The notes under the pieces are model-generated. The model had not been told where the DNA came from, did not search any database, and saw only the letters and a program-made list of their open reading frames with translations. Below are positions 49,038-60,481 of a stretch of DNA of 64,000 nucleotides, piece after piece. The stretch is taken from contig JAVTVX010000013.1 in NCBI GenBank assembly GCA_033439265.1, forward strand, positions 6,412,501 through 6,476,500, written 5' to 3'. Every line of letters begins with the position of its first letter. Position 1 is the stretch's first letter. The DNA comes from Dillenia suffruticosa (taxonomy: Eukaryota; Streptophyta; Magnoliopsida; Dilleniales; Dilleniaceae). The translations under genes and the position numbers were made by a program.

Positions 49038-49695
49038 AGTTTATATAATGTTTTCGAATCTCTTAAATTCTTAATAATAGAAATTTGTTTTTATTTCTTA
49101 TTTATAATTTTTACCATACATTTTATTATTATTATTCATATTTCATACAATGTATATATTATTATGTGATCTAAGGCATCATATAAGACCAGAAAAACTT
49201 ATCTTAATTCTTTTATGGTTACTCACATGAGGAGAGGGAAAGATACGAACCTTTGACGTATTAGAGAAAGAAAAAGCTACATAATATCTAATTATCCCTT
49301 CTACAATTTTTTTTTTTTTGGAGATCCATTAAGAGGGATCAGGAGACTTGATTGTCTCTATTCAGAGTAATACGCTATAAATAGTAGTATATATTTATAC
49401 ATATTCAAAGTGTGACATAATATTACTTGAAGACTTGGTATATAGTGTCAAAAAATTAAGATCAATAGTTTGGGACGGAGGTTATTAAGTACTAAGGAGC
49501 GGGGGGGGGGGGGGGGGGGATGGAGAGAGTTGTTAGCCACCCATCCACTTGAATCTCTTTTGAAGTTAATTAGTACCAATCAGTGAATCAGGCAGAATAG
49601 CAAAGTGGACAAGAATTTAAAGCAAGAGAGCAGATTATTTAAAAAAGACGACGTTGGATTTCTCAAGAAAACAGAAATTGATGGGTGGAATGTGT

Positions 49696-49742
<47 letters not shown>

Positions 49743-49820
49743 ATACATTTTTCTTATGGCCATCAAAAATAAATTTGACCAAATCAACAATACCATCGCA
49801 AATTTCCCGCGGAAATAATA
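47521..49820. other. Intergenic, little recognised
   Basis: Contains (GA)n at 49005-49034 and 49698-49739 and a G19 run at 49501-49519. A short plus-strand frame at 48442-48684 includes one hydrophobic segment (SVFALGCVGLVLAFNALALA) but no recognised family and no exon context. Confidence 0.55.
49501..49519. repeat. G19 homopolymer
   Basis: Nineteen consecutive G, the longest of at least eight G runs of 10 or more in the window. Confidence 0.95.
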
Positions 49821-50477
49821 CTAAAATCTATCGAACTTCCAAACGACGGCAGCCACCGGAGGCTGAGAGACAACAGTCCTTCTCTCGTAGTCCCACAGCC
49901 TAACAACATTGCCGTTAAGCACCGTTAAGTCTTGGTAACGATACCAACTCATATCTCCCTTTCTAATTCTCAACAATTTTTCCCAATACTCGCACCCGCA
50001 CTCGCCATTTCCAAAATCTCTAACACTGTCATCGTCATAATCCCAGGTTTTTCCCGGCTCTGGCTCTGGCTCTGGCGTTGTATCGTTGGCATAATACACC
50101 CTGAATTTAAGCCCCTTTGTTGTTCCGTCATCTTCGGATGACGGAGCCGATGATGTTTGGGCCACCGGAGCTTCGGCTACATCGTTGTCGTTCGAAGAAG
50201 CCGGCTGCTCCGCCTGCTCCCATGATGATGGCGGGCGAACCTTCTCAGTCTCAGTCTCAGGCTCAGGCTGAGGAGCAACCGCAGAAGAACTCCGATGATG
50301 ACGATCGAGAAGAGTGGAGTGAGACTTCAAATTCAAAGGGGAGGCTTTGATTTTCCATAAACTGACGGCGGCAGTTATGACGGCGACCAAGGGCCAAATG
50401 TTGTTGACCAAGGTCGACAACCCAAAACTTACATAATTTAACGTGAGAGCTTCTACCGGAGAATCCAACACGTTCAT
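49821..50477 (-). CDS. Conserved plant protein of unknown function with N-terminal membrane segment
   Basis: Intronless, 218 aa from ATG 50477; a longer frame begins only at a TTG. Residues about 20-42 (STLVNNIWPLVAVITAAVSL) form one membrane or signal-anchor segment. A Ser/Pro/Glu-rich, probably disordered middle follows, including a PEPEPEPG run. The conserved-looking C-terminal module has GLKFRVYYANDT, CEYWEKLLRIRKGDMSWYR and YQDLTVLNGNVVRLWD. I recognise the WYRYQD...NGNVVRLWD pattern from uncharacterised angiosperm proteins, but know no assigned function. Codon use and an intact frame argue for a real gene. An inside/outside orientation cannot be stated. Confidence 0.85.
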   Translation of the reverse strand: MNVLDSPVEALTLNYVSFGLSTLVNNIWPLVAVITAAVSLWKIKASPLNLKSHSTLLDRHHRSSSAVAPQPEPETETEKVRPPSSWEQAEQPASSNDNDVAEAPVAQTSSAPSSEDDGTTKGLKFRVYYANDTTPEPEPEPGKTWDYDDDSVRDFGNGECGCEYWEKLLRIRKGDMSWYRYQDLTVLNGNVVRLWDYERRTVVSQPPVAAVVWKFDRF

Positions 50478-50640
50478 TTTCTTCAATCTCTTTTGGATCT
50501 CTGTTCAAATAATTTTGATTGGATGATCTGGGTTTTGGGGAGTGAAGAGGGGGAGAGAGAGGGGATGGGTTGTTGGTATTGAGTGGGGTGTGTGGGGAAA
50601 AGAGGCGAGATGCATATACGTATATAAGGTGAGAGTGAGA
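50478..50640 (-). promoter_or_regulatory. Core promoter / 5' UTR of the 49821-50477 gene
   Basis: On the minus strand CACCTTATATACG provides a TATA-like box at 50627-50621, about 145 bp before the ATG. A TC-rich stretch surrounds it, as in many plant 5' leaders. Confidence 0.5.
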
Positions 50641-50932
50641 GAGAGAAGAGAGATGGGATGTGGACCGTAAGATGCGAGTGGAAGATGCTGAGAATCGAGG
50701 GCAGATGCCAATCTGCCCCCATTGGTTTAATAGGCCGATACCATGTTATACAAACACTAAGATTTACACGTGTGAGGTCACTACTGGGTCGCGTGTTTTC
50801 TGACTATCCTCCGCAGCTTCGACTTTATTTTATTTTATTTTTCCCTTGTTTTGTATTTTTGTGTTGATAGATAAATGGATATTGTTGATTGCATTTCATT
50901 TTTGTTTACCGATGGCCACACTTTTAAGTAAC

Positions 50933-50982
<50 letters not shown>

Positions 50983-52496
50983 AGCGTGACTGTGGGGTAA
51001 CGCCAGCCCAAGACCCCCGTCCGTGGGGTCCATCTCTCGCCCGCCATCCTTCGGGCTTTGAGTTTATACCCCGAATATTTAGACCCTACGCAAGACAAAT
51101 GCTATTCGTCTTACCCATAACTCAATCATTATTATGATGACGTTGCATAAATAAAATTTAACATAGTTTTCATTCAACTCTCCCAAAAAAAACAAGATGG
51201 TCTAAATTCATTTCATGAAATGAATTGCATGCATATCCGTAATAAAAAAAAAAAAATTATGAAAGTGATCAATATTACTTTTTTATGTCATATCTTAAAA
51301 ATTGGTATTTAAAGTTCGATATTAAAATTAAAATTTTATATTCAAAGCTTAAGATTTTTATTAAAAATATTTTGATGTTTTTCATAAAAGACTTAATGTT
51401 TTTCTTTTATCAGAAATTTCTACAAGCTTTTATTTCTCTCCTCCCCCAAACATATAATCCACGACTACAACGCCTCGCAAATAATTTTATTTTTTATTTG
51501 TGAACTGCATTGTCCTCTTAACTTTTCTATCCCAATAAAAACACTGTCACGATTCTATGTTTTCCATAAATTCCAGCTACGGCTAGACATTTGACCTCTC
51601 CAAATTCTTGCTTCCCACATCATGATCAAGTGGTTGTAGGCATCATGTATGGGCTTGGACCCACCTACTAGCTACTGCGGCCAATAAATGGAGCTGGTGG
51701 TCCATGTTCTCCCTACCTTTAAATTGCACCATCTTCTGTTTGATTAATTTAAGTACCTAACATTTAGGTCCCGGGGTATTTTTCATTATCAATTGGCACA
51801 TGTTGATTGCTATGGCCGAGCCGAGAAGTGAGGGTAATGTTTCAGTCGTCTAGGACACAGAATTGTTTGTCACCTCTTTAGAGATTGAGCCTTGTAGCTC
51901 CAGGTTTGGGTCTCTTGGGGTTTGGAGGATATGATATTTGGTCCTTGGCTATGAATTTTTCTTTTCTTTTTTTATTAATATTTTGAGTCGTTTGGCTTCA
52001 AATTAGTCTCAAGATCCTGATATTGTGGATGGTTCTGTCGCATTGATCCCCGGTAAAGGAAATCTCTGGCACACGCTTTGATTTTTTTTTTTTTTTGGTT
52101 TATAATAAACCTCGAAAGAGGAGAATTAATGCCATTTAAAGTGAAACTCATTGGCACAATCTTTGCTCTTGTCCTTAATTCGCTCTCGTCTGATATTTTA
52201 AAAAGTATTTAGTTACCGCTGCACACTTGCATAAGTGAATTCACTCCAAAGGATGTTGTGCACCTGAATATAGATCGGTCTCTTCAAAACTAACTATTAG
52301 TAGATAATAATAATTAATTGATATAATAACTAATAATAAGTAATTAATAGTTAAGCGATTAATCATTAATTGATATAATAACTAATAATTAGTAGTTAAT
52401 TGTCAGTGATTATTTAATTAACAGGTAAAATAGAATAGATTTTGGAACTATCCTTTCTCTCTCTCTTTCTCTGTCGATCATTTCTCTACTGCTCCT

Positions 52497-52700
52497 TTTT
52501 TTTTTTTTTTTTGGGTATTTGGACCTTTCTATATCCAGAATTTCATTCTAATTAATTCATAATCGATCTGACTGTCGGGTCTCATTTTGAGGAGGAGGTC
52601 TCCTAACATTATTTTTTTTATACTCAGTGAAAATCAAACTTTCAATCTAATTAAAAGATAAAAGTATATTTTCCATGTATATCTAATAAGTGTTGCTCTA
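52497..52700 (-). repeat. Dispersed repeat family 2 with poly(T) head (poly(A) tail on minus)
   Basis: A T16 run leads into GGGTATTTGGACC, TATCCAGAATTTCATTC, CGATCTGACTGTCGGGTCTC, GGTCTCCTAACATTATTTTT and CAAACTTTCAATCTAATTAA. The best-preserved copy together with 44205-44345. Confidence 0.6.
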
Positions 52701-53744
52701 CTGCTCTTTTTGTTATCTTATCTTTCTCTGTCTTATTCCTTCCCTTTAGAGTTGGATTGTTAAGTCTTTGTCGTGCTCGGCGCGGGCCCTCATTTAGCTA
52801 CGATGCTCCTTCGTGATGGACAACTAATAAAGTTGCCAAGTGTGCTACCTGAGAAAAATGGATTTCCATTTTTTCCTAAATTGCGGGCCTCTTATATTAT
52901 ATTTAGATGGACGAACTACAAAATATATTTAGACTAATATTTTTAAAAGGCACATGGGTTATTAACAATAAATAAATATTTAAATTATAATTTTTAAAAT
53001 TATTTATAAAATAATTTTGGTTTTAATATTTCTACCCCTATTTCCCCCTTCCCTTTTCCCTGGTGCTTATGGATGATATATTTAAATATATAATTAATAA
53101 AGAAATTCTCATCACATTTTTAAAAAAAAGAAAGAAAATATCCTAAGGACCACAGCAATGGCAGGGTCAAATCGAGGTGTTTAACAAATGCACCACATGT
53201 ATTTTAAAATTAATTTTAAATAAAGAAAAAGAAAAAACTATTGGTTGAGGTTTTCCTAAAAAGAATGCAACAGCAGCAGCAACAGCAACGCAATTTTCAT
53301 AAAAATGTCCGCCGTCTAAAATTTAGGAAGAGTCCAATCCAGCAACAAAGATGTTGCCTCTCACAAGTCGCAAGTTCAAATGAAAAGTATCAATATTTGG
53401 ATTCAATAGGGCTGGGGGTGCATCACCATTCCCCAATCTCTTGTCCTTGCTTTGGTCCCCATGCGACTACATCTTTTTCCAATTTTATGGCTCCTGTTGT
53501 CCTCCATCTACCTCAATGCCTCCCATCTCTTTCTCTCCACTCCTTACCTTCTACAAAATTGGGCTTCCCAGCCCAAAATAATGGATGATGTTGGTTCTTG
53601 CATTACGGCCTTGGTTTCTCTGGGGGTGGGGGGGGGGGGGTTTCAAAAAAATTGGGCTCTTTTACACGGTTCTCGTTTATAAGGCCTTCTCAATTGGCCC
53701 ACACTTACACTTTCATTTTTTTTTTTGTATAAACAGATTTGTTT

Positions 53745-53870
53745 TACCACCGACTAATATCTGAGTTTTATCCAATTACTATGGAGCCCATTAAAGGAAT
53801 TGATTCTCCCAAATCTTATTTCTTTATTCTCATGACTTGAACCAGAAACTAATAATTAAGATAGTGCAAT
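53745..53870 (-). repeat. Dispersed repeat family 2, degraded copy
   Basis: Landmarks CCACCGACTAATATCTGAG, ATGGAGCCCATTAAAG, GATTCTCCCAAATCTTAT and CATGACTTGAACC. Confidence 0.45.
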
Positions 53871-54719
53871 GCGCTACTATGACGTCTATGATAGTTTGAT
53901 TCAAGTTTGACTCTCGCCACCACAACTATTGTCTATTACATTATACCTGTCATGCACAAAAATTTTTCTACAATAATATTTTTATCAACATGTTAAATTA
54001 ATTAATATTTACATAAAAATTTTTAAAATTTTTAAATTTATATATATATTTTTCATATTTAATAAATTATTTACTTGTTTAATTATAATTATAATTTTTT
54101 ATGTTATTTCTATTATGATTATTATTTTAGATTTTTATTATAAAAGATAATTATCCTATTATTTTTATAAAATAATTAATATTTACATAAATGCATATAT
54201 TCTTTTATATTTATGTATTTTTTATATTTTTTATATTTTTATTAAATATCATTTTTTATATTGTTTTGTATTAATTTTATTTTATATTTTTATTTCTGTG
54301 CAACCCAACAATACAATGCGACAAAAACTAATTATGTTTGTCTTCCAAAATCCAACATTAAAATCTCTCTCTCTTCTTCATTATCATTATTAATTTTTGA
54401 GTATGAATCACTAAACTTCAGCAAATCACATGTAACAGACATCTACACTAATTCAAAATCTCTCTAATACAATTATCAATAATTCAACATTTGGATTTTG
54501 ACTACAGATATGTCTTATCAGTAAATTTAGAATTTGTATGTATTTGGCTCATTTTCTTTTCTAATTTTTTTACGTTGTGGTACTAAAAAAAAGGTCTTAT
54601 TGTTGTTTTGTCATGCAATGAACTGACTTTGTAGTAAAAGTAAATTCATTTTACTACGAGGAACATGCACTCGAAGGTCGAAACCTTCGGACCAAAATCT
54701 AGTGCCGTAGAAATTCAAC

Positions 54720-55471
54720 TTAAGTGATGGTACATGACCTAAGACCTATTACCAAAAGGATTAAAAATTTATTATGAGTCCAATTAAGTCGGGCTCATCG
54801 TACTAAATGCACCCATAACTCCTCAGTCATCCTAATTCTTGATATTTAAACTCTTCGGTCACTTCACTTCTCAATGAATATTTCCCACAACTGCGCTTCA
54901 TTTGATCATGTGATAAACACGATTTGAGAATAATCTATGAAGAAAATGAATCTCTAAGAGAATTCAAACTTTCGTTATGCGGATAAAAATCTTCTCCATT
55001 TTTAGAATAACCCTACAAAAGAATGAAACATACCTAGGTTGGCATTCTTGGTAAGGCATGAAGTCAACGAAATAACATATCTCTAATAAATATTTGACTA
55101 TAGTTTCTACAATTTCGGAAAATTTTAACAATTTTTTTACAAGAAAACTAGGGTTACAATGCCTCCAAGGCTTTACAGAACTTCCCGAGAACCATCGATT
55201 TATAAGTACAGCATCGGTAGCCGCCCAAATAAATTCTTTTGGAATTCTACACATCAAGTACACCGGCCACATAAAGCTGAGAAACACTTCTTCTTAGTTT
55301 GTTTTCCATATTTTAAAAGCCGCTCCTTTTTGATTTGAGCATCAGAGTTTCTCTCTTCGGAGCAACCTCCAATGGTTTTTGTAGGTTTCATCCCTCACAA
55401 AGCTTCGGATCACTTTGACTCTTACTCAGATAGGCAGAGTAGGTATTTGGGGAGAAAACTCACCTCCATTA
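54720..55471 (+). repeat. 5' LTR of gypsy copy 2 (start approximate)
   Basis: Homology to 59800-60481 begins near ACATGACCTAAGACC (54731) and ends at CACCTCCATTA, just before the primer-binding site. Its 3' half also resembles the LTR of copy 1 (GAGCATCAGAGTTTCTCTCTTC versus GAGCATCAAACTCTCTTC). Confidence 0.7.
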
Positions 55472-55544
55472 GATCTGTGTCTTCCGTGGAAATAGGTTAG
55501 GAAGAAACTTACTCTTAATTCGGATCTCCATTGCAGTTGCAATC

Positions 55545-55990
55545 ATGTCGCAAAAAAGAAAAAAATCACCTATTGATTTCAACGATGACGATTTAATCGG
55601 AGTTCTGCTAGATCACCATGATCCTCTTGTTATTACAGTAAAGATAGGCTCATGCATGGTTAGGAGAATCCTCATCAACCAAGGTACAGGCCATGATTTC
55701 TTTTATTGGGGCGCTTTTCAACATATGGGTGTCATCCTAACGGACTTACAACCCCAGACAGTTCCAATAAGAGAACTCTCCGGTGAATCGTTATACCCAA
55801 AAGGCACCATAGCACTCCCTGTAACCTTGGAGACTTCTCAAATCATGCCACTGCCGTAATCATATTCAATGTATTCAAATCTCTCTCTCCTTATAATGCC
55901 ATCCTCGGTTATCCCAGCTTAAATGCCCCGGAGGTCTTGCCAAGCACTAAGCATATGAAAGTTAAATTTAGAATAGCACAGGGTAGTGCA
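55545..55990 (+). pseudogene. Protease-region reading frame of gypsy copy 2
   Basis: Starts with ATG at 55545 and stays open to 55859: SPIDFNDDDLIGVLL, then PLVITVKIGSCMVRRILINQ, GAFQHMGVILTDLQPQ, then ELSGESLYPKGTIALPVTL. The retropepsin active-site DTG is replaced by NQG in the ILIN region. The closing YNAILGYPSLNAPEVLPSTK block continues in another frame to about 55990. Confidence 0.8.
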
Positions 55991-56063
55991 ACCCTCAACT
56001 ACGATCTTACCTCTTAACTATCTCCATCTGGGGAAAGTAAAGAAAACCTCTAAATAGAAAGCC

Positions 56064-57120
56064 GTGTTTAGGGATGATCCCATGCCAACAAATAGACCTC
56101 AACCTATAGAAGAGGTGGAAGAGAGCCCAATTACCGAAGATCCCATGCAAACCATCCAGATTGGAACCCATATGCCACCACCTTTGCGCGAGGCCATTAT
56201 TGAATGCCTCTATCACTATTCTATGGTCTTTGCATGGTCAACTGAAAACATGTCGGGGATCCACCCCTCAGTGAATGTTTACAGGTTGACCGTCGACCCA
56301 AATCGTAAGCCTTTGAAGTAAAAGAAGAGAATATTCGCACTGGAATGCCAACAAGTGATTCAAGAGGAAGTACAAAAACTTCTGATGGTGAGCTTTATTA
56401 GAGAAGTGAAATACTCAGAATGGCTAGCTAATATAGTCATGGTAAAGAAAGCTAATGGCAAGCGGAGGATGTTCGTCGATTTCATAGATCTCAACAAAGC
56501 ATGTCCAAAGAATAATTATCTACTCTCTAATATTGAAAAACTCATGGACAACTCCTCAGACCACTAGCTTTTAAAATTCATGGATGCCTACTCTAGTTAT
56601 AATCAAATCTGGATGGCCCTTGAGAACAACGAGAAGACGAACTTTATTATGGAATTCGACACTTATTGTTATAGAGTTATGCCCTTTTGCCTAAAAAATA
56701 CAGGAGCCACTTTTCAAAAATTGGTCAACAAAATCTTCGGTGAGTAGATCGATAGGAATGTAGAAATTTATGTGGACAATATGTTTGTTAAGAGTACTAG
56801 CCCAAAGGGTCATGTGGCAAACCTGGAGAAAACCTTCAGAACCTTGGAGCATTACGACATGAGGCCCAATCCCATTGGGTAAGTTTCTCGGCTTCCTAAT
56901 CACAAACTAGGGAATCGAAATTAACATAGAAAAGATCCGAGCCATCATGGACATGACACCGCTTAGAACGTTAAATAGTTGAGACACCTCACAGGACGGA
57001 TTATCGTCTTAAGCCGATTCATGTCTAAAGTTGGGGAAAAGTACGATCCCTTTTTCAATGTCCTGAAAAGATCTCAAAAATTCACATGGACCATCGAATG
57101 TTAGGCTGCCTTTGATAAGT
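56064..57120 (+). pseudogene. Reverse transcriptase remnant of gypsy copy 2
   Basis: Ordered RT motifs with stops: NMSGIHPSVNVYRLTVDPN, SFIREVKYSEWLANIVMVKK, FVDFIDLNKACPKNN, FMDAYSSYNQIWM, VMPFCLKNTGATFQ, then the catalytic box as YVDNM in place of YVDDM. That loses one metal-binding Asp. A KFLGFLIT-type block follows at about 56880. Confidence 0.85.
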
Positions 57121-57179
57121 TTAAGGAATATCTTTCGTCACTGCCGTTACTTTCTCGACCTACTCTCGATAATAAACTC

Positions 57180-58050
57180 TATCTATATCTCTATATCTCT
57201 AACCATGCCCTTTGTTCTGTGCTAGTAAGGTAAGATGCCAATGTATAGAGGCTTGCATATTGTGTCAACCATGAGGCTTGTATACTGTGTCAACCATGTC
57301 CTCCAGGAGACAAAAAAATTATAGACCCATTGAAAAGGTAGTCTTTGCCCTTGTCATTGTAGCCCGACACCTTCGCCCATACTTTCAAGCAGTGTTTATT
57401 GATTAGCCGCTAAAGCAATTTTGCAAAAGAGGAATAACTTGGGTCGGCTAATCAAATGGAGTATCGAACTCGGCGAGTTTGACATCGACCATCAACCAGG
57501 GCCCGCTATCAAAGGTTAAGCTCTCGCTGGCTTCATTCTTGAGTGCACTATCCCACACAACAATGAATAAACACCTGCCAGTCTTCGAGAAGAGCACATA
57601 TCACCGCCTAAACACTATATGTGGATGGATCCATTAACTCGTCAGAAAGTAGGACTGGACTCATCCTCATGGATCTGATGACTTCAAAGCTGAATACGCT
57701 CTCTACTTTGACTTCCAAGCCACCGATAACTAGGCCAAATACGAGGCGCTCCTAACAGGTCTGCGAATCGTAGCATCATTGGGAGCCTAGGAAATAAGTG
57801 TGTTTACAGACAGCCATCTCGTAGTCAAACAAGTTGAAGGCTCCTATAGGGTAAGGAACTGGTGATGGCGAAATATCTAGTGAAACTGCACAAAATGATA
57901 CAGGGATTCTATAAGGTCGACATACAACAAATACCAAGATCGGAAAATTTTAAGGCCGATATGCTGTCTAAGCTAGCTAGCTTGGATTCAATAGTTACAA
58001 GCCGATTTGTATATGTTGAGAGTCTTCCCTACCCAGTATGGACGAACTAG
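57180..58050 (+). pseudogene. RNase H region remnant of gypsy copy 2
   Basis: Visible pieces: IEFGEFDIDHQPGPAIKG-like text at about 57465, VDGSINSS near 57620, YFDFQATDN then AKYEALLTGLRIVASLGA (57705-57790), VFTDSHLVVKQVEGSY, and MAKYLVKLHKMIQGFYKVD, IQQIPRSENFKADMLSKLAS at 57862-57990. The tandem arrangement ending in QIPRSEN-xADxLSKLAS is typical of Tat-type elements. Confidence 0.8.
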
Positions 58051-58139
58051 AGCAAATTCTATCAACACACGTATCACCGAGTTGGAAAAATCCCATATGA
58101 TGGCCAACTACTAGAGTTGCCTACAGAAGCAGCTAAAAT

Positions 58140-59290
58140 TAAATGAAGAGCCGCCCAATTCACCATCATTAATGAGGTACTCCACAAGAAAATCTTTTAC
58201 TCTCCCATACCTTAAGTATCTAACTCCTGAAGAAGGAAACTACATTCTCAAGCAAATATACGAGTAGATATGCAGCAATCACCTAGGAGCAAGGAACCTG
58301 GTGAACAAGGCTAGATAGGGGTACTTCTGGCCTACCATGAAAGTTGATGCAAACGCATTCGTAAGGAAATGCGACAAGTGCTGGTGCTTCTCCTTAGTTC
58401 CCCATCAACCTTCTACAGAATTCTGCATGATTACCTGTCCTTGACCATTTGCACAATGGGGAATGAATGTACCAGGTCTGTTCCCCCGTACCACTAGACA
58501 ACAAAATTTCTCATCGTTACCATTAATTAATTCACCAAGTGGGTAGAAGTGGAGCCATTGGCATAAATTACCACCGAAAAGATATAGAAGTTCATCTGTT
58601 TGTCGATATTCACAAGATTTGGGCTACCTTGCTCGTTGACCACTGATAATGGAAAATAATTCGATAACAAAGAGTTCAAGGAATTTTGTGACAAACTAGA
58701 GATTCAACACTGCTTGACATCAGTCGCCTAATCTCAATCCAATGGCCTCACCGAAGTAACAAACCGAACGATTTTATAAGAATTTAAGACCACATTGGAT
58801 GAGGCAAAAGGTCATCAAGTAGACAACTCTATGGAATTCTTTGGGTAAACCGTACTATACCAAGAAGGGCCACTGGAGAAACGCCATTCATCTTGACATA
58901 TGGGTCAGAAGCAGTACTACCAATTGAAATAGGAATTCACTCCCTGTGAGTAGAGCAGTATCAAAAGGAGCTAAACGAGTCCGTTCTATGGAACAACTAG
59001 ACCTCCTATCAGAATCAAAAGATAATGCATTCACTTGAATGACGGCATGGCATATCAACAACAGATGACCCAGTACTATAATAAAAAGGTCAAGGCTAAG
59101 ACATTCAAACTAGGAGATCTGGTACTCCGTAGAGTAGAAGCAATAGGACAACCACAGTAGGGGGCAAACTCGTGCCTAACTAGGAAGGTCTATATCGAGT
59201 ATGATCAGTGCAACGATTTGGAACATATCGACTTAGTTATTTAGATGGTTCGGTCATACTCCGCAAATGGAATTCTACAAACTTGCATAT
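58140..59290 (+). pseudogene. Integrase remnant of gypsy copy 2
   Basis: The zinc-binding part retains NHLGARNL, GYFWPTMKVDANAFVRKC and CDKCWCF. The core starts AQWGMNVPG, where the first catalytic Asp is now Asn. TTDNGK and NGLTEVTNR keep the second Asp and the Glu. The C-terminal module reads TFKLGDLVLRR. Several stops. Confidence 0.82.
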
Positions 59291-59799
59291 TTTTTGAAGT
59301 CTATTACTCTACGATTCATCAATACTAATAAAATGTTTTTAGTACAATGGGCATATATTTTTCAGTCAGACACCCCACAAGATGGAAATCCCACAAGATG
59401 TGAGGTATCTCCATAAATTTTGAAAACTGACCTTCACGGACTTGGATCACCGAATGATGTGATGGGATCTCGTATCTGCAGCCCTCACCATTGATGGAAT
59501 CCCGTATCGATATCATTCGAAAAGTACAAAAGAACCACCATACAAAATCTTTTATCTTACTACTGAAAACCATCACGGGTTTGGATCATCAAATGCCGTG
59601 TTGCCTTATTTGTGAATCTCATAAACTTTACTCTTTTGTTCATCCACTCACCCGTAGTACAGACTTACCCAATGCATTCTCATCACAAGCCTCCGCCAAT
59701 TATAGCCGGTGCCTTGATAACAGAGTCAATAGCTGAAGCGACATGCTTCAGAAAAGGAACAACCACATCATCATTAAATAAAGGATCGACCATCCAATT

Positions 59800-60481
59800 C
59801 CCATAGTAATGACATAATTGACTCCCCATTACTAAAAAAATCAGAACTTTATTATGAGTTTATTAAGTTGGGCTCATTGAACTAAATGCACCCATAGCTC
59901 CTCGGTCATCCTAATCCTCGGTATTTAAACTCCTCAGTGAATGCTTCCCACAACTATGATTCATTCGATCACGTGACAAGTACGACTTGAAAATAATCTA
60001 TGAAGAAAATGAATCTTTAGAAGAATTCAAATTTTCCTTATGTGGATGAAAATCTTAGAACAGTCTTGCAAAACAAGGAAACATACCTACGTGGGCATTC
60101 TTGATAAGGCATAAAGCTCCTACAACAGTTGGGATTTTCTCCGATCAATGAGATATAGTATTTTCAAAAGACTTTTGACTATAATTCCTAAAATCTCGGA
60201 AGTTCTGAACGATCTCTCCACAAGAAAATTAAGATTACAATAACCCCAAAACTTTACGAAATTTTCCGAGAACCATGGATATATAAGTACAGTATCGGTC
60301 GCCACTCAGGTAAGTTCTTTTGGAATTCTACACATCAAGCACATTGGCCATACAGAACCGAGAGACACTTCTTCTTAATTTGTTTTTCATATTCTAAAAA
60401 TCACTTTTTTTTTGACTTGAATGTTGGAGCCTATTCGGTCACAATATCCTTCGATGATATGTAAAAAATCAACCTCCATCA
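59800..60481 (+). repeat. 3' LTR of gypsy copy 2 (start approximate)
   Basis: Matches the 5' LTR from about 59810 to CAACCTCCATCA at 60481. Contains GGTATTTAAACTCCTCAG, which includes a TATTTAAA-type TATA candidate also present in the 5' copy at 54841. Confidence 0.7.

Larger units (their letters stand above)
50641..54719. other. Intergenic, AT-rich with microsatellites and degraded repeats
   Basis: Holds a (GA)n tract at 50934-50974, a CAGCAGCAGCAACAGCAAC run at 53270-53289, a G5-T-G13 run at 53622-53640, and family 2 repeats at 52497-52700 and 53745-53870. No gene recognised; the 115-aa frame at 53241-53588 lacks family signals. Confidence 0.55.
54720..60481 (+). mobile_element. Degenerate gag-less Ty3/gypsy (Tat-like) LTR retrotransposon, copy 2
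   Basis: LTR-like blocks at about 54720-55471 and 59800-60481 share TAAATGCACCCATA, CTCAGTCATCCTAAT-like text, CTATGAAGAAAATGAATCT and AGAACCATCGAT/GGAT. Between them lie protease, RT, RNase H and integrase remnants in Ty3/gypsy order. After the 5' LTR the leader has GATCTGTGTCTTCCGTGG, related to the primer-binding site of copy 1. A protease-type frame opens at 55545, only 74 bp on, so gag is missing. Stops are frequent and catalytic residues altered, so it is inactive. Outer borders and target duplication are unresolved. Confidence 0.85.

Noticed and set aside
53241..53588. 115-aa frame with a Gln run
   Set aside because: The Gln run is a CAG/CAA microsatellite; the rest shows no domain and the frame has no gene context.
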